Shown here: piece by piece, positions 32,767 through 45,803 of the stretch | Layout of the letters: each line of letters begins with the position of its first letter | Position numbering within the stretch: the first letter of the stretch is position 1 | Assembly: GCA_013350335.1 (NCBI GenBank) | Contig: CM023537.1 | Span: 44,328,111-44,392,110, forward strand | DNA: 64,000 bases | Source of the DNA: Chimonanthus salicifolius | Taxonomy: Eukaryota > Streptophyta > Magnoliopsida > Laurales > Calycanthaceae | Direction: 5' to 3' | Made by a program: the position numbers and the translations under genes | The notes under the pieces: generated by a model | Seen by the model: only the letters and a program-made list of their open reading frames with translations | The model's database searches: none | Told to the model about the DNA's origin: nothing

Positions 32767-35700
32767 TCTAACACCCCTCCCTCACAAGAGGTGATCAAAG
32801 TAGTATAAATGAAGATTTCACAGAGGGAGGCAAGCGTCATGACGCTAGCCGAGTCCGAGTCCGAAGACTCGACCCTCGACTAGCCCAGCCTAGCACGTAC
32901 GTGGATTGAAATCCACGATAACATTTGCACATGCTAGAATAAATAGCGGAAAATTTAAAACATTTAAAAACTACATTAATGATAAATCACATCTCAAAGC
33001 AAAAGTAAAGAAGTCTCCAACATTAACATAAGTCAAATATAAAGACAAAGATACTAGGAGTTAAAGTTATTACATTCCCCAAAATGAACACTCCTGCAAA
33101 TTACATCATCTTTGTACTAAAGAAACATAAGACAATTTATCCATGTTCTCTCCTTGCATATCCTGCCCATGCTTGGCTGCCACTTGGTCCAACCTCGTCT
33201 CTATTTCCTTGATATGCATTCGCATCTAAAGGGAGAAATTATGGGCTTCGTCAACTGCACCCAGTAGGAATTCCAATAATAGTTATGCACCATGGAGTAT
33301 TATAGCAATTAAAACAAAAATCCACATTTACAATTTCGAATTAGAAAATATTATCTCATACGTATGACAGTTCTCAAAATTATGCTCTCATAATAATAGC
33401 CACATTCATTTCATAATAAAGTCTTATGTTCAAAACATGTTCAATACTTATAATGATAATACATGCTATGGGTGCCATGAAAAATAAATGCCCTTCCATG
33501 CTCCATGCTCATCTACAAGTCATCAAACCTCAATGGTTACTGTCATTGGTCAATTATATCCGCAGCATTTCTGACGGCAACTACGGGGGTGTTGTTCCCC
33601 ATCCACAAGTTTAACAACCAAGACTATCGCTCTGCGCAGGGTTTCAGGACTGGTTACCCAAGAGCCTGTCTGGCCCAATTCAATGTTGTACCTTTACAAC
33701 AATGGATGCAACCAAATATAATATTTGTATCAAGTATATCAAATATCTACGAGACCAAAGAAGTTCAGACAACATAGCTTTTGCTCGGTCAATGCAATTC
33801 GCATCCCATGCCATGTGCATGAGGTATATGAATGCAAAATGATGATAAAACCATTTATCATATAATCTAATATCTTTCTATAATATAACAAGATATCATA
33901 TATTCAAAACATCTGAAATACGTCATGTTGGAAATAAACATAATTTCACAAATGACATATGTGTATAGAGGAAAAACAATTTATTACTTTCATAGTAATA
34001 ACAATATACTTAAATCATACTCTAGTGCTTCAATGAAGCAGGGAAACCTACCTGATCGAATGTGATTAGTGGAGTAGAAAGGGTTTCGAAGCGGCACAAA
34101 CGGCGTCGGGGTTAATCTTGGATCTTCGTTCGTTTTTATATATGCCAAGAATAACAATCATAATACTAAGTTAGGGTCTTAGAATACTTAAACTGCCTTC
34201 ACACATCCTAAGGTCATTTTGGGTGTGTTTTGTCCTAACCAAGGGTAAAATGGTCATTTTATCCATAATACTCTATTTAATCATAATTCATAAAACTCCA
34301 AATTATTTAAAGTCATTGATATATTCTTCAGAGAATCAGAATTTAGGAACAAAATACTCATTATTAGAAAATAAAATTTCAAATCTAGTGAATATGCCCA
34401 AACTAGCTTTTCTAGTTTGGAAATACAAATTATACACTGTTTTTGTAAAAATCATTTCGGGTTCTTTTCAGTATCGGAATAGAAAGTTGTTTGATAGTAG
34501 AATACACGAAAAATATTAAAAAATATCAAAAAAATTGTTTTGAAATGGTTATAGGTCCATTTTCGGGACTGAATATATAAAAACAGTTTTCTATCTTAGA
34601 ATTGTCCAGTTTTTACAAAACTATTACGGGTACTTCCCGATGTCTGAAAATTGAGAATAAATACTTTTTTAAAAACATATTTCATAGTAGAAGATCTGAA
34701 AAATAGTTACAAATTCTCAAAAAATCATTTTGAGATGTTTACAGGTCCAGTTTTTGGACTGATTTATAGAAACAGTTTTACCATGAGCCATTTTTCCAAA
34801 GTTTATGATAAAATATCATTTTTTTAAACCCTTTTTCTTACAAAAATCAGAAAATAAAAGACATTCAAATATTCTGATGGAGTTATAAAAACACTCTAAA
34901 AGAAAATATCTAAATATCAAGACGTTTTAAGTAAAACTCTCATGTAAGTCTCAATTTTATGAAATATCTACTACTTTCCATTATCTCTTCAATACACTCC
35001 ATTTCTTAGATTCTCTCCATTGTTTCTTTGATGCAAGAACTTAGATGAAGAGATGAAACATTTTAACATCTAAATCAATTAACCAAGAGGGTTACGGAAC
35101 CTACTTGTTAAAGCTTTAACCAAGTTTTCAAGTCTTTCTATTTTTCAAGTTCCGAGCTTTCAAGAGAGATTCGCACCAAGGAGAGGAAGAGGAAGAGAAA
35201 ATTCCAGCTCTCTCTCTCTTTCTTGCTTCAGATTTTTAAAGAGGAAGAAAGAGGAGGAGGAGGATAGAAGAAGAGAATGGAGGAAAATAGGTAGAGATGA
35301 AGCCCTAACTTATCTTCCTTTCCTTTTTACTTTTTCCTCTACCTTATCCTTCTTTTGTTTTTAGTAAATAAACAAAAGCTAAAGGTTGTGAGGTGGAGAG
35401 CACTTATTGGTCCAAGCTAAAGGTAAGGTGGTGAGGTGGAGAGCACTCATTGGTCCAAACTAAAGATGGGGTGGTGATGTTGCTTTTTCATCTAATGCAA
35501 ATAGGGATTTCCGTGTGGCATGCCACCTCATCGGGTTTCGCCATGTCATCGGTGATGTGGCTCACTTGCTACCTCATCACTTATTTTCACCCAATTAAAT
35601 TCCATTTCATCACATGGTTTTCAAATTAAATTCTAATTTGATTAATCACCATTAGTTTTGCCTAATTTGTTAATCATGTCTCTAATCTTGTTAATTAATT

Positions 35701-35808
35701 TCCAAGTTTTTCATCACTTTCCAATTTGAGTTCAAAACTCCAAATTTTATTCAAAATATTCTGGGGACATTACATTGAGTTACGGGGTTGAAACCCTAGG
35801 TTGTTACA
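32767..35808 (-). mobile_element. gypsy-type LTR (B3) inserted in the copia leader
   Basis: It starts TCTAACACCCC and ends TGTTACA at 35808, with the shared block AGTCCGAAGACTCGACCC just inside. It also holds the cccagtaggaattcc landmark (33268) seen in the other copies. The length of 3.04 kb is shorter than B1. The flanks attga and ctatt are not a target duplication, so either one border is damaged or the LTR arose by recombination between elements. Confidence 0.75.
34530..34805. repeat. diverged tandem duplication carrying GGTCCA/TGGAC inverted repeats in B3
   Basis: Two similar blocks (about 34535-34610 and 34725-34790) each hold an imperfect palindrome: aggtccattttcgggactg and aggtccagtttttggactg. 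Both are followed by aaacagtttt. They sit mid-LTR, roughly where the other LTR copies carry their own inverted-repeat arrays. Confidence 0.5.
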
Positions 35809-36484
35809 CTATTGGTGCTGCCGATCGATCGGCAGTGACCGACCACTAGCGACATGTTGCTGGATGCCGATTAATCGGCCAGAGAGCAGACTGTTCTAAC
35901 AGTCTGGACTCTAAGCGATCAATCCGCTAGAGTGATAATGGCTTGTATGATTTATGGACCTTAAAATTTTGGACTTAATGGATTTTAAAATTATGGATTT
36001 TCCTCTTATGTTTTTGGAAAATCAATCTACACTAATGAGTAAAGTCATTATTTTTTGGCCTAATACCATATTATGATATGATTTGATTAGCCACCAAAGT
36101 GGCCCAATCAGAATGTATTTGGACATCAACTCATATAACTGTATTCCAATACTCTTCCCATGTGTTGGATAATGATGACTTTACGAATTGCAATTCCTTA
36201 TAACATAAATATTAGGTTGGCCCAAAGGTGCACCGTGTCGAGTGGTTAACGGATTGAGATATGATGATTGGAGGGTGCCGATGGTTGGTATTTGTACGGA
36301 TACCCATAGGTGATGGCGGTATTTGATCGTTTGTACTTTGTTGGCCAGTCCTATCGGTGATTGGGAATCACCATAATGAAATGGTGTGCCATTAGATCTC
36401 CCAAAGGTGGATCCTGGTAGAATTGTTAGCTAATGTTGATTGTTTGTGTGTTTCAATTAAAGCTTAACTTATAGCATTATGTAA
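35809..36484 (+). other. copia leader between the inserted LTR and gag, no gene
   Basis: No ORF is recognised. A small self-complementary patch (gccgatcgatcggc near 35819) is present. The assignment to the copia leader rests on its position between PBS and gag. Confidence 0.4.
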
Positions 36485-37345
36485 GTGAGCATGGAATTAT
36501 GTAATTTTTTTGGAGAATCTCTCCCTATTAGACTGCACGCGCAAGCTTCATCTGTCTCCATGCTGACTAGACTTAATTTCTCCGAATGGAAAGAGCAAGT
36601 CGAGTTTCACCTCGGTTTGCTCGATCTTGATAAAGCATTAATTTCTGATAAGCCTACTGTTACTGGCACAAGTACGACTTCTAAGAAAAAATCTATGAAG
36701 CATGGATCATGTCAAATAGACTCAGCCTCATGTTCATACGCATGACAGTGGCAAATAATATCAAGACCTCACTACCCAAAACTGAATGTGTTAAGGAATA
36801 CCACCAAAATGTTGAAAATAAATTCAAAACAGTGGACAAGTCCTTAGTAGGGATGCTTACGGTAAGGCTAACCACCATTAAGTTCGATGGAGGCCGTGGC
36901 ATGTATGAGCATGTAACGGAGATGACAAATATTGATACTCAGCTGAAGAATTTGGGGATTAGTGTTGATGACTACTTTCCTTGTCCAATTCATTCTGAAT
37001 TCTCTGCCTCCTCAGTATGGGCCATTTCAGATAAATTACAATACTATGAAAGATAAATGACAATTAAATGAACTGTTAAGCATGTTGATTCAAGAGGAGA
37101 GTGACTTAAACAGATTGGACAACACTCACTCCATGTGATAAATCAAGGACCCATTAAGAAAAGATGATGGAAACTCAAGAAATTTAAGAAAGTTGGAAAG
37201 AAACCAAATGAGCCTAGTATGTCTTTCGAGACTCAAAATTAGAGGACGCTTCTGCAAGAAGCAAGGACACTTCCAGAAAGACTGATATGAAAGGAGAGCG
37301 TGGTTCGAAAAGAAAGGTAACCATTCAATTTCTGTATGTTTCGAA
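36485..37345 (+). pseudogene. copia gag remnant
   Basis: 36485-36745 begins MSMELCNFFGESLPIRLH and includes MLTRLNFSEWKEQVEFHLG, the start of the UBN2-type copia gag. After a frameshift, 36709-37056 continues with NRLSLMFIRMTVANNIKTSL and MYEHVTEMTNIDTQLKNLGI. A decayed CCHC knuckle (KKQGHFQKD-like) lies near 37250-37290. Gag would form the particle that packages element RNA. Several frame changes and a stop separate the pieces. Confidence 0.85.
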
Positions 37346-38985
37346 TCTAATCTCATTGAAATTTCCTCTAATACTTGGTAGCTTGATTATAGGGGTGGCA
37401 ACTCACGTTTCTAATACGATGGAGTGATATCTTATGACCCAGACCACCGACCCAGCTAAAGCCTTCATTTACATGGGAAACGGATAAAAGGTGCCAGTTG
37501 AAGCCATCGGGACTTACCATATTTTCCTCGACACTAGCTACCATTTAGATTTACTTGATTGTCTTTATGTACATTCTGTTGGCAGAAACCTTATTTCATT
37601 TTCCAAACTTGATGGTAGTGGTTATTACTGTAAATCTGGAAATAATGCATGCAGTTTATTTAAGGGTTCTTTTTTTATTGGGTCTGGATTATCGATTGAT
37701 AACCTTTAATGTTTAAAGCTTGATGATTCCTTTGCTAATTCTATCCTAACCCTATATCATAATATTAGTATTAAGCGTGGGTTGATTAATGAAAATTCAT
37801 ATATCTTGTGGCATAAACGTTTGGGACTTATATCCCATGAAAGAACTGGAAGAATGGTAAATGATGAGATTCTCCCACAAAAGACCTAGGTATGTGTGTG
37901 GATTGCATTAAGAGTTAGCAGACGAAACACAACAAGAAAGGACCACAAGATCTAAAGGGCTACTTGAGTTGGACCATACTGATATTTTTGCCCATTTGAT
38001 TTTCCATTTTTTTGTGGAGACACTTGTTTTATCATCTTTATTGATGACTTTTCGCTTTATGGTTATATTTATGTTTTGCATGATAAATCTCAAGTAGTTA
38101 ACATCGTAAAGATATTTATCACTGAAGTTGAAAGGCAACTAGATAAAAAGGTGAAAGTCATAAGGTCAGATAGATGTGGTGAATATTATGGTATGTATGA
38201 AGAAACGAGTCAATACCCGTAGCCTTTTGCTAGACTAATAGAAAGTCGTAGTATAATTGCACAATACATGATGCCCAGTACCCTCATCAGAATGGTGTTG
38301 CTGAGAGGCACAACAGCACATTTATGGACATGGTTAGGAACATGTTATGTAATAGCATTGTACCAATTATGTTGTGGATGTATGTATTAAGAACCGCAAC
38401 GTACTTGCTTAATCGGGTTCCTAGTAAGTTAGTTCCTAAGACTCCTTTTGAATTATGGACGAGAAGGAAACCCAGTTTAAGATACCTGCATGTATGGGGT
38501 TGTCCTGCAGATGTAAGAATTTATAACTCACATGAAAAGAAAACTTGATGAACGGACAATCAGTATTATTTCATAGGTTACCCTGAGAAGTCCAAAGGGT
38601 ACAGATTCTATTGTCTGAGGGTACAGATTCTATTGTCCGAACCATAGAATGAGAACCGTTGGGACCGATAATACAAGATTTATTGAGAATGATGAGGTTA
38701 GTGGGAGTGACGTAATAAGAAATGTTAATGTCCAAGAAGTGAGGGTACAAGTCCATATACTCATAACTTCAGAAGGTGTTATCCTTAATATCACTGAACA
38801 AATTGATGAACAACACCTAAATGACGAATTACTCTATGATGAGACAATCACCAATAATGAACCGATTGTAGAACAACCTAAGAACAACCTTAAGAAGGTC
38901 CGAAAAGCAAATGAGACATGCTATTTCGGATGACTGTGGTATATCTACAAGAATCGGATTGTGATTTGCAATACCCCAGGATTTT
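37346..38985 (+). pseudogene. copia protease, gag-pre-integrase and integrase remnants
   Basis: 37491-37709 has GTYHIFLDTSYHLDLLDCLY then NLISFSKLDGSGYYC, the region after the protease; the DSGA box upstream is lost (LDYRGGN instead). The integrase follows, with FIIFIDDFSLYGYIYVL, KVKVIRSDRCGEYYG and HQNGVAERHNSTFMDMVRNM, which contain the D-D-E catalytic positions. 38324-38548 continues with LLNRVPSKLVPKTPFELW and LHVWGCPADVRIY. The linker to RT runs to about 38985, where similarity stops in DCDLQYPR-like residues. Integration function is lost through stops and frameshifts. Confidence 0.87.
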
Positions 38986-39178
38986 AGTCTTATAAATCAA
39001 GATAAGTATCTCTTAATGACTGTAATGAAGTGTCATGGTATTTATTTATCTTAACTTAGAATGAAATGGATCACAAAATCTTAACTTAGATTGTGTTGGA
39101 ATATAATGTATTAAACTTGAAGTATAAATGAGATGTGAAGTTGAGGTGTAAATCATATTCAAATGTGGAGGAAGAAAT
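38986..39178. other. junction sequence after the copia break, unassigned
   Basis: Copia similarity has ended and the gypsy LTR piece has not begun. No coding content is seen. Confidence 0.35.
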
Positions 39179-39352
39179 ATGTGTTTAGTTTTGAATATTG
39201 GAGAAATAATGGAATTTACATTGTCTATGAGATTAAAGTAGAATTGTAAAAATACATAGAAAATATAGTGGAAAACAAATAAGATAAAAATTTGGAATTC
39301 TCATACACAATGTAAATTCCATTCTTTCACCAATATTCAAAACTAAACACAT
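39179..39352. repeat. long inverted repeat (hairpin), 54 nt arms
   Basis: The left arm 39179-39232 (starting atgtgtttagttttgaatat) is the reverse complement of 39299-39352 with about three mismatches over 54 nt; the loop is 66 nt. A transcript in either direction would fold into a strong stem. It could be a small foldback element, the core of a MITE, or a small-RNA precursor. Confidence 0.8.
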
Positions 39353-41308
39353 GTATTGACTAAAGTCGATATAGCTCATCTAAGAGCACATGATTTTGAC
39401 AGTGCTTCCCAACCCGAAGTTTGAATTTCCAGTAGGATATATCGATTTATGTCAATGTATCATGGAATTTCTAAAAGTCAGAACAAAGAAGGAAAAATGC
39501 GAAGTTACCCAAAGGACACATCGACTTCTGTCGATGTATCCTGCATGCCTAGATCTGTTCAGTCAAGTTCGCACAACCACCTGATCTCCTATCACCTCAT
39601 GCATTAAATGCAAGAGGAGAGCTAATACGCCAACTCCACCTCCCATTAGCTTTTCCTCTTCATGTAGCGCCCCTCTCTCTCCCCTTATTATCAGGCTGAA
39701 TATTTAGCAATATTTGGACGGGAAGAGAGGGGAGAGTGCCACGACGCAAGTCAAGTCCGAGTCCGAAGACCCGACCCTCGACTGACCCAACTAATGCGTG
39801 CACATGAACAAAGTCCATGTATTTGCAACACACTAACTTAATACCTGCGGAAGTTATATATAACGTTTGATACATTGAAGAATAGTCGTTCTCAATCCAA
39901 AACAAAGTATAACAATCCTATAAAAGTTAAATATCCAATAAAAGGTTCAGCCTCATCATCTAGGAGTTTATACATCATCAATATACCTTTCAATCACAAA
40001 ACTCCTACATAAATACTTGTTCTCAAACTATAACAAAAGAAACGATGTCCTCTTCTACTTCCTAAATATCAAAATGAAAAGTTCTACGAATTCTTTCTTC
40101 TGCTTTCATAACCAACTACGCCTGGTTATTGCTCGGCCCTGCCTCATCACCTTTCTCTTTTCCTACATCAGTTTCTAAAAGAGAAAAGATTTGTGGGCTT
40201 AGTCAACGCCCAGTAGGAATTCCCATTAAGTGGGTACCAACATGAGATGTATAAAAAATTGGGATAAAACATATATACATTATTCATATCATATAGTTCA
40301 TTTGAAAATCATCCTCATCCTATATTTCAAAATCAATTCATATTTCATACTCATAAAGCATTCAAGTTCATTTTGTAATCAACTCATATAAATTAGAATC
40401 GTTTATACATGTAAAGCGTTTAGAAATCATCATGATGCACAATGCCATGGTGACATGAATTGATACATGCCCTTCTCCTGCCCCAAGCATTAATCACTAT
40501 CTCATTCTCATTCGATAGTTATAAACACTGACCATTTTGTCCGTAGCTTTTCTGGGGCACCAGCTGGGAGCTACAATCCAATACTAGCATTTAATCAGGA
40601 CTACCAGGGGAGTGCTACACACCCATACTCCTGCGAAGGTTTCGGGACTTCTTCTGACCCTAGAGCTTTCTGCCCAATTAATATGCCATAATTTTGTAAC
40701 TCATGGACGCGGCCATATACAATGGTTAATTATCTCATACAAGTTTAAATATTACCGTGTAAAGTACGTCGTTTCTTTACCGTGGCCTCATGTTTCCCCA
40801 CCCTATGCAAATGCATAAGTTTCATGTTTATGCAATGATAAATCAATCACGTTAGATAATTTATAATATACATTGTATTGAAAACTACATTTTACCAAAA
40901 TTCTCATCGAAACATATATTCAAATCAACATACATTAAATAATCACTTGGTACTTCAAGAAGGTAGGAAAACCTACTTGATCACTGAAATTCCTCGAAGG
41001 AGCGAGCTACGTGGCACGTACGGCTCTTAGATCACCTTCCGATTCCTCTGGTTATTTCCATGAATCAAAATACAATAATTCATCTGATTAGCTAGTGTTC
41101 TTGTTTTCCAAATCTACACTTATTACTTTCATTAATTACCATTTTGTGATGTCTCGTTAATCCTACGTTCATGTCCAACTCAAGAGTGTGAGGTTAAAGG
41201 TCATACTAGTCTCAACACTATGGGTTCGGAAATTGGGTCACTATATCCTCGGAATTTCCGAAGCTTCAGAACTTCAGGATTTCCTTCGGATCATTCCGAA
41301 GTACCCAT

Positions 41309-44143
41309 TGTTGAGCATTGAAATCTTACATTTTTATCCCTGATTATTGGGCCTGCTAATCCTCAATTTTGTATATAATGATGCATTTAATGTAGTTTGT
41401 CAGTTTTGTAGAAAAAATGGAAAGTTCTAGAAAATCAAGTTAAAACAACAGAAGAATGCAGTTTAGAGCTTTAAAGAGAAGACCTAGAATTATTATAATT
41501 ATTTTATGTCACTTTCTAGGATTTTCATGTAAATTAATTAATCTAGATCTAGTTAAATGAGAGTCTATGATTAATTAATAATTTTTAGATTTAAAGTAGC
41601 TAAATAATTATTTAATTCTAGAGGTTAGAAGCTGCAATCCAAGTGCAAAAGCCTGAATTTCAAGTCATTGGGCCAAGATTCAGTTCAAATGGGCCAAGCT
41701 ATACTCCACAAAGCTTCAATGGGCCAAGTCACATGCAAGCCCATGCGCATTTCACACTTTGGGCTAGGTCAGTGTGCAAGCTCAGTTCAACTAAGGCCCA
41801 AGCTCTCAAATCCAATTCAAATGGGCCTGAGTTGAGGTCTAGATCCAAATCCAAAAGCCCAAGTCCAATGAACTCCATGGTCCATGTTTGAATTTCACCT
41901 AAGTCCAACCCAACTACCTATGTCCAAAATCCCTAACCAACTTCACATCCACACCATCCAACTTCCATCTTAGATCTTAACCCTCCATCTCACATACCAA
42001 ATTAGGTCAAACCTTAGATCCACCATCAAATCTAACCCATCCATTCATTTATCTTTAGATCTGGGTCCTCCATCATTATCACGATCATCTTAACCTTAGA
42101 TTAGTGTTCATCCATGCATCACCTATTAATCCTTACATTCATTTCATGCATTGATCATCTTAGCCATTAGATATTAAGTAGTCCAATGACATCCATTCAT
42201 TCATCTCTTAGAAACCCTAGAGCCTCCACATGCATCCATCACATAAACACATTACCTTAAATTTAGGTCATGCATTTCATCATCCATTTAGATCCACCTA
42301 TGCATCTAAACCCTCCTTCACCCATTCCTATAATTATTTTACCCAAAATAACTTAGAGCCATTAGATCAAAACCCATTTAATCTAAGCCCTTCATTCATA
42401 AACCCTAATATATGAACAACTTGTAGTTCAAGCTAGCCTCCATGCGCATATTACACCTCATCATCCCATGATTTTTACAACCTAAAGCCTCTCCATGAAT
42501 TTAGACTAAAAACCATCTAGATACATTCCTAAGATCCAAACTAGAGCTGCAACTCGGGTCGGGTGGGTCGGATTTCTTAAAACTCAACCCCATCCAAGTT
42601 GATATATATGGAGCCCGACTTGACCCAACCCGAATTCTCAACCTGAACTCTAGAACCCGACCTGACCCAAATTCTAACCCGAATTCTGACCCGACCCACA
42701 TTCTAAACAAATTTTAGCCTAATTTTAGCCTGGTCAGATCGCGTTGGGTCAGGTCGGGTCGGGTCGGGTTCACTAGTAAAATCCTCAACCCGGCCCGACC
42801 CGAATTTCATGCGGGTTTTTATCTTCTCGACCCTGACCCGACCCGCTGGCCTGAAATCCTTAACCCAATCCGCATGATTTCTCTGGTCGGGTCATGCGGG
42901 TTGCGTTTTAGTTGCAGCCCTAATCCAAACACACCTCACCATGCAATCCCCAAGTATCCCACACGATTTTCTCAATCCCCATCCAATCCATTCGAATTTC
43001 ATACCTTGTGCAACCCTAAAATCCAAGCTTAAATCCCTATCATCCATTCCCATTTAGATCCAATCCAATCGTTTCATTTCCCAACTTAAACCTTGATTTA
43101 ATCTAAGGCATCCATCTCTTTTCAAAACCTATAAATATCCCATTATCCCACGAGGTAGAATTCGAATATGACCTGGAATTCAAGAGGACTAAAGGCTGGA
43201 GCAAAAGACAAGAAGACACGGAGCACGATGCGAATTTACAAGTGAGAGTGTAGATTTTTATCTTTTTTTGTTGTCCTTCTTATATTTAATTTATAAAAGC
43301 CTTATATTTTAACTCTTCCATTTAATAAAGTAAAGCATTCATTTAGAACCTGGAACATCCAATTTCTAAAATACTTATATGATTATTTTATTTTTAATTT
43401 CAAGAACACAACTTTTATTTAATTGATTGAACATGAGCGTATGCAATAGTTAGGATCTTGATTGTAAGACTTGAATCATGATTACTAAGGTTTTGATTAA
43501 TTAAATTAAAAATTGTGAATCTTATTTTATTATAAATATGAATTGTATTTTACATCTTTACGTGAATTTCAGACCTAGGCCTTTACTTTGTTTACACATC
43601 TTGGGTGATGAATGGTCTATTCCAAACAACCAACCTTTTCGTTACTGCACATTTAATTTCAGTCATTTATTTTCATGCAATTTAATTTTTTGTCTTTTAA
43701 TTTTGTTAAATCTCATGTTTGTTGTGCAATAGTTGTTTTAACCCCAATTTTGTATAATCTAATATTTAATTCTGTAATTATTTAATTCTTTGATTCTCTT
43801 TCTTCAAATCACTCTCTCTCAAGGATCCATTCAATTAAAGTTAGGAAGATGTGGTACTTAAGTCTTATAACTTTTAATTCTGACTATGATTAAGATTAAC
43901 ATTTAATTCACCATTTTAATTCAAAGACAATTAATTCACACATCTTATTTGCTGATTTTTCAAGTTAGATACATGACTCATATAAAGGTTCTACTTCTTG
44001 AAACTAACTCTTTTCAAAGGAACACAAATTTAATTTTAAATTCATATATTTTGAGTTTTTCCTTTGGGTTCGACCTCGCACTCAATCGCTATACTATACA
44101 TGGTTCGTGCGCTTGCGTGAATTGCAAATTTAAAACATCAACA
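41309..44143 (+). mobile_element. solo LTR (A1) of a second, Athila/Tat-like gypsy family
   Basis: The unit begins TGTTGAGCATTG and ends ACATCAACA, giving TGTTGA/TCAACA termini. It is flanked by perfect 5 bp duplications CCCAT at 41304-41308 and 44144-44148. The 3' end (gggttcgacctcgcactcaa, then a cgcttgcgtg segment) resembles the U5 end of plant Tat/Athila LTRs. It contains no gag or pol. A hAT MITE is nested inside at 42542-42922. Two relatives, 46578-49272 and 49672-51682, lie in the opposite orientation. Confidence 0.88.
42542..42922. mobile_element. hAT-type MITE nested in the solo LTR
   Basis: Terminal inverted repeats are TAGAGCTGCAAC (42542) and GTTGCAGCCCTA (ending 42922), 11/12 complementary. 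The 8 bp duplication ATCCAAAC is perfect at 42534-42541 and 42923-42930, the size produced by hAT transposases. The interior is a ggtcgggtcgggtc / acccgacccg repeat with strong self-complementarity. There is no transposase; mobilisation would need a partner in trans. Confidence 0.92.
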
Positions 44144-44209
44144 CCCATTTTAATTGATCTGTTCAGAACTTGAGCTCGGTACCTCCGAGTCAAGTTCCAA
44201 GATTTTCGA

Positions 44210-45803
44210 AACTTCAAGTCTTCCCTCGGTACTTTCGAGGCTTTACAGGTTTCAGTTCTATATAACAATGCTTGGAACTTGGCCTCGGTACTTTCGAGAC
44301 AGGTTCCGAGACTTCGGGTTCTCATATGGACTTAATCAAATTCTTCTAAGTGTTCTCTCTCTGATTTTACAGTCTCCTTGGAACTTGGCCTCGGAATAAC
44401 CGAGCCAGGTTCTGAGACCTTATTCGTTCCGAGGGTCCTCGGAACATCCTTGTTCCGTCGGATTGTTCCGAGCCTTCGGACTTCCGAGACAGGTTCCGAA
44501 GCCTGTTTTCTACAGACAGTCATCTGCAAAATTCTGCATATGCGAGCCGAGTTCCTTGAACTTCGGAAATCACAACTGGGTGGGTTATTGGTCCCATTCT
44601 TTCAATCTAACCCCTTAGATTTAATCCCTTCGTGATTTGTCACGTCCTTATGGGTTAAAATTAATAATTAAGAATATAATTTCACAGACTTAAATCCAAT
44701 TCCATGAATTGGAGGAAAAACCCTGAAAGTCCCCAAATTTTCAAATCTTATTCCCTAAACTCATATTTGCCTAGGGTCGGTTTTTAATCATTTTAAACTT
44801 TAAATTAAACATAAATATTACATTTGAATGGGAGACTGACCTTAAGTGAAGCTTTCCGAAATCCTTCCCTCTTTCCTTTTTCTCCTTGATTCCTTCCTTG
44901 CTTGAGTTCTTTTTGTGGAGAGGATAAGAATGAGATGAAAATTGATTGTTAGTGTGGAGTTCTCAATGGAGAAGATGAAAAATGGATACTGCTGTGTGAA
45001 GAAGGGAACTTCAAGTCTTCCCTCAGTACTTCGAGGCTTTACAAGTTTCAGTTCTATATAACAATGCTCGGAACTTGGCCTCGGTACTTCCGAGCCAGGT
45101 TCCCAGACTTCGGGTTCTCATATGGACTTAACCAAATTCTTCTAAGTGTTCTCTCTCTGATTTTACAGTCTCTTTGGAACTTGGCCTCGGAATAACCGAG
45201 TCAGGTTCTGAGACCTTGTTCGTTCCGAGGGTCCTCGGAACATCCTTGTTCAGTCGGATTGTTCCAAGCCTTCGGAACTTGTCTCAGAAGTTCTGAGACA
45301 GGTTCCGAAGTCTATTTTCTACAGACAATCATCTGCAGAATTTTGCATATGCGAACCGAGTTCCTTGAACTCGGAAATCACAACTGGGTGGGTTATTAGT
45401 TCCATTCTTTCAATCTAACCCCTTAGATTTAATCCTTTCATGATTTGTCACAGTCCTTAGGGGTTAAAATCAATAATTAAGCATATAATTTCATGGATTT
45501 AAATCCGATTTCATGAATTGGAGGAAAAACCTGAAAGTCCCCAAATTTTCAAATCTGATTCTCTAAACTCATATTCGCCTAGGGTTGGTTTTAAATCATT
45601 TTAAACTTTAAATTAAACATAAATATTACATTTGAATGGGAAACTGACCTTAAGTGAAGCTTTCCGAAATCCTTCCCTCTTTTCTTTTTCTTCTTGATTC
45701 CTTCCTTGCTTGAGTTCTTTTTGGGGAGAGGATAAGAAAGAGATGAAAACCGATTGCTAGTGTGGAGTTCTCGGTGGAGAAGATGAAAAATGAATACTGC
45801 TAT
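44210..45803. repeat. 797 bp tandem duplication in B4 (two units)
   Basis: Unit 1 (44210-45006) and unit 2 (45007-about 45803) both begin aacttcaagtcttccctc and share ggacttaa-caaattcttcta, the aattggaggaaaaac block and the gagttctc-ggagaagatga end. They differ by scattered substitutions and short indels. Each holds several TTCCGAG/CTCGGAA inverted repeats, so the duplication doubled that array. Confidence 0.85.

Noticed and set aside
39390..40818. Short frames in the B4/B5 LTR parts
   Set aside because: They are LTR sequence with no protein similarity; chance open frames.
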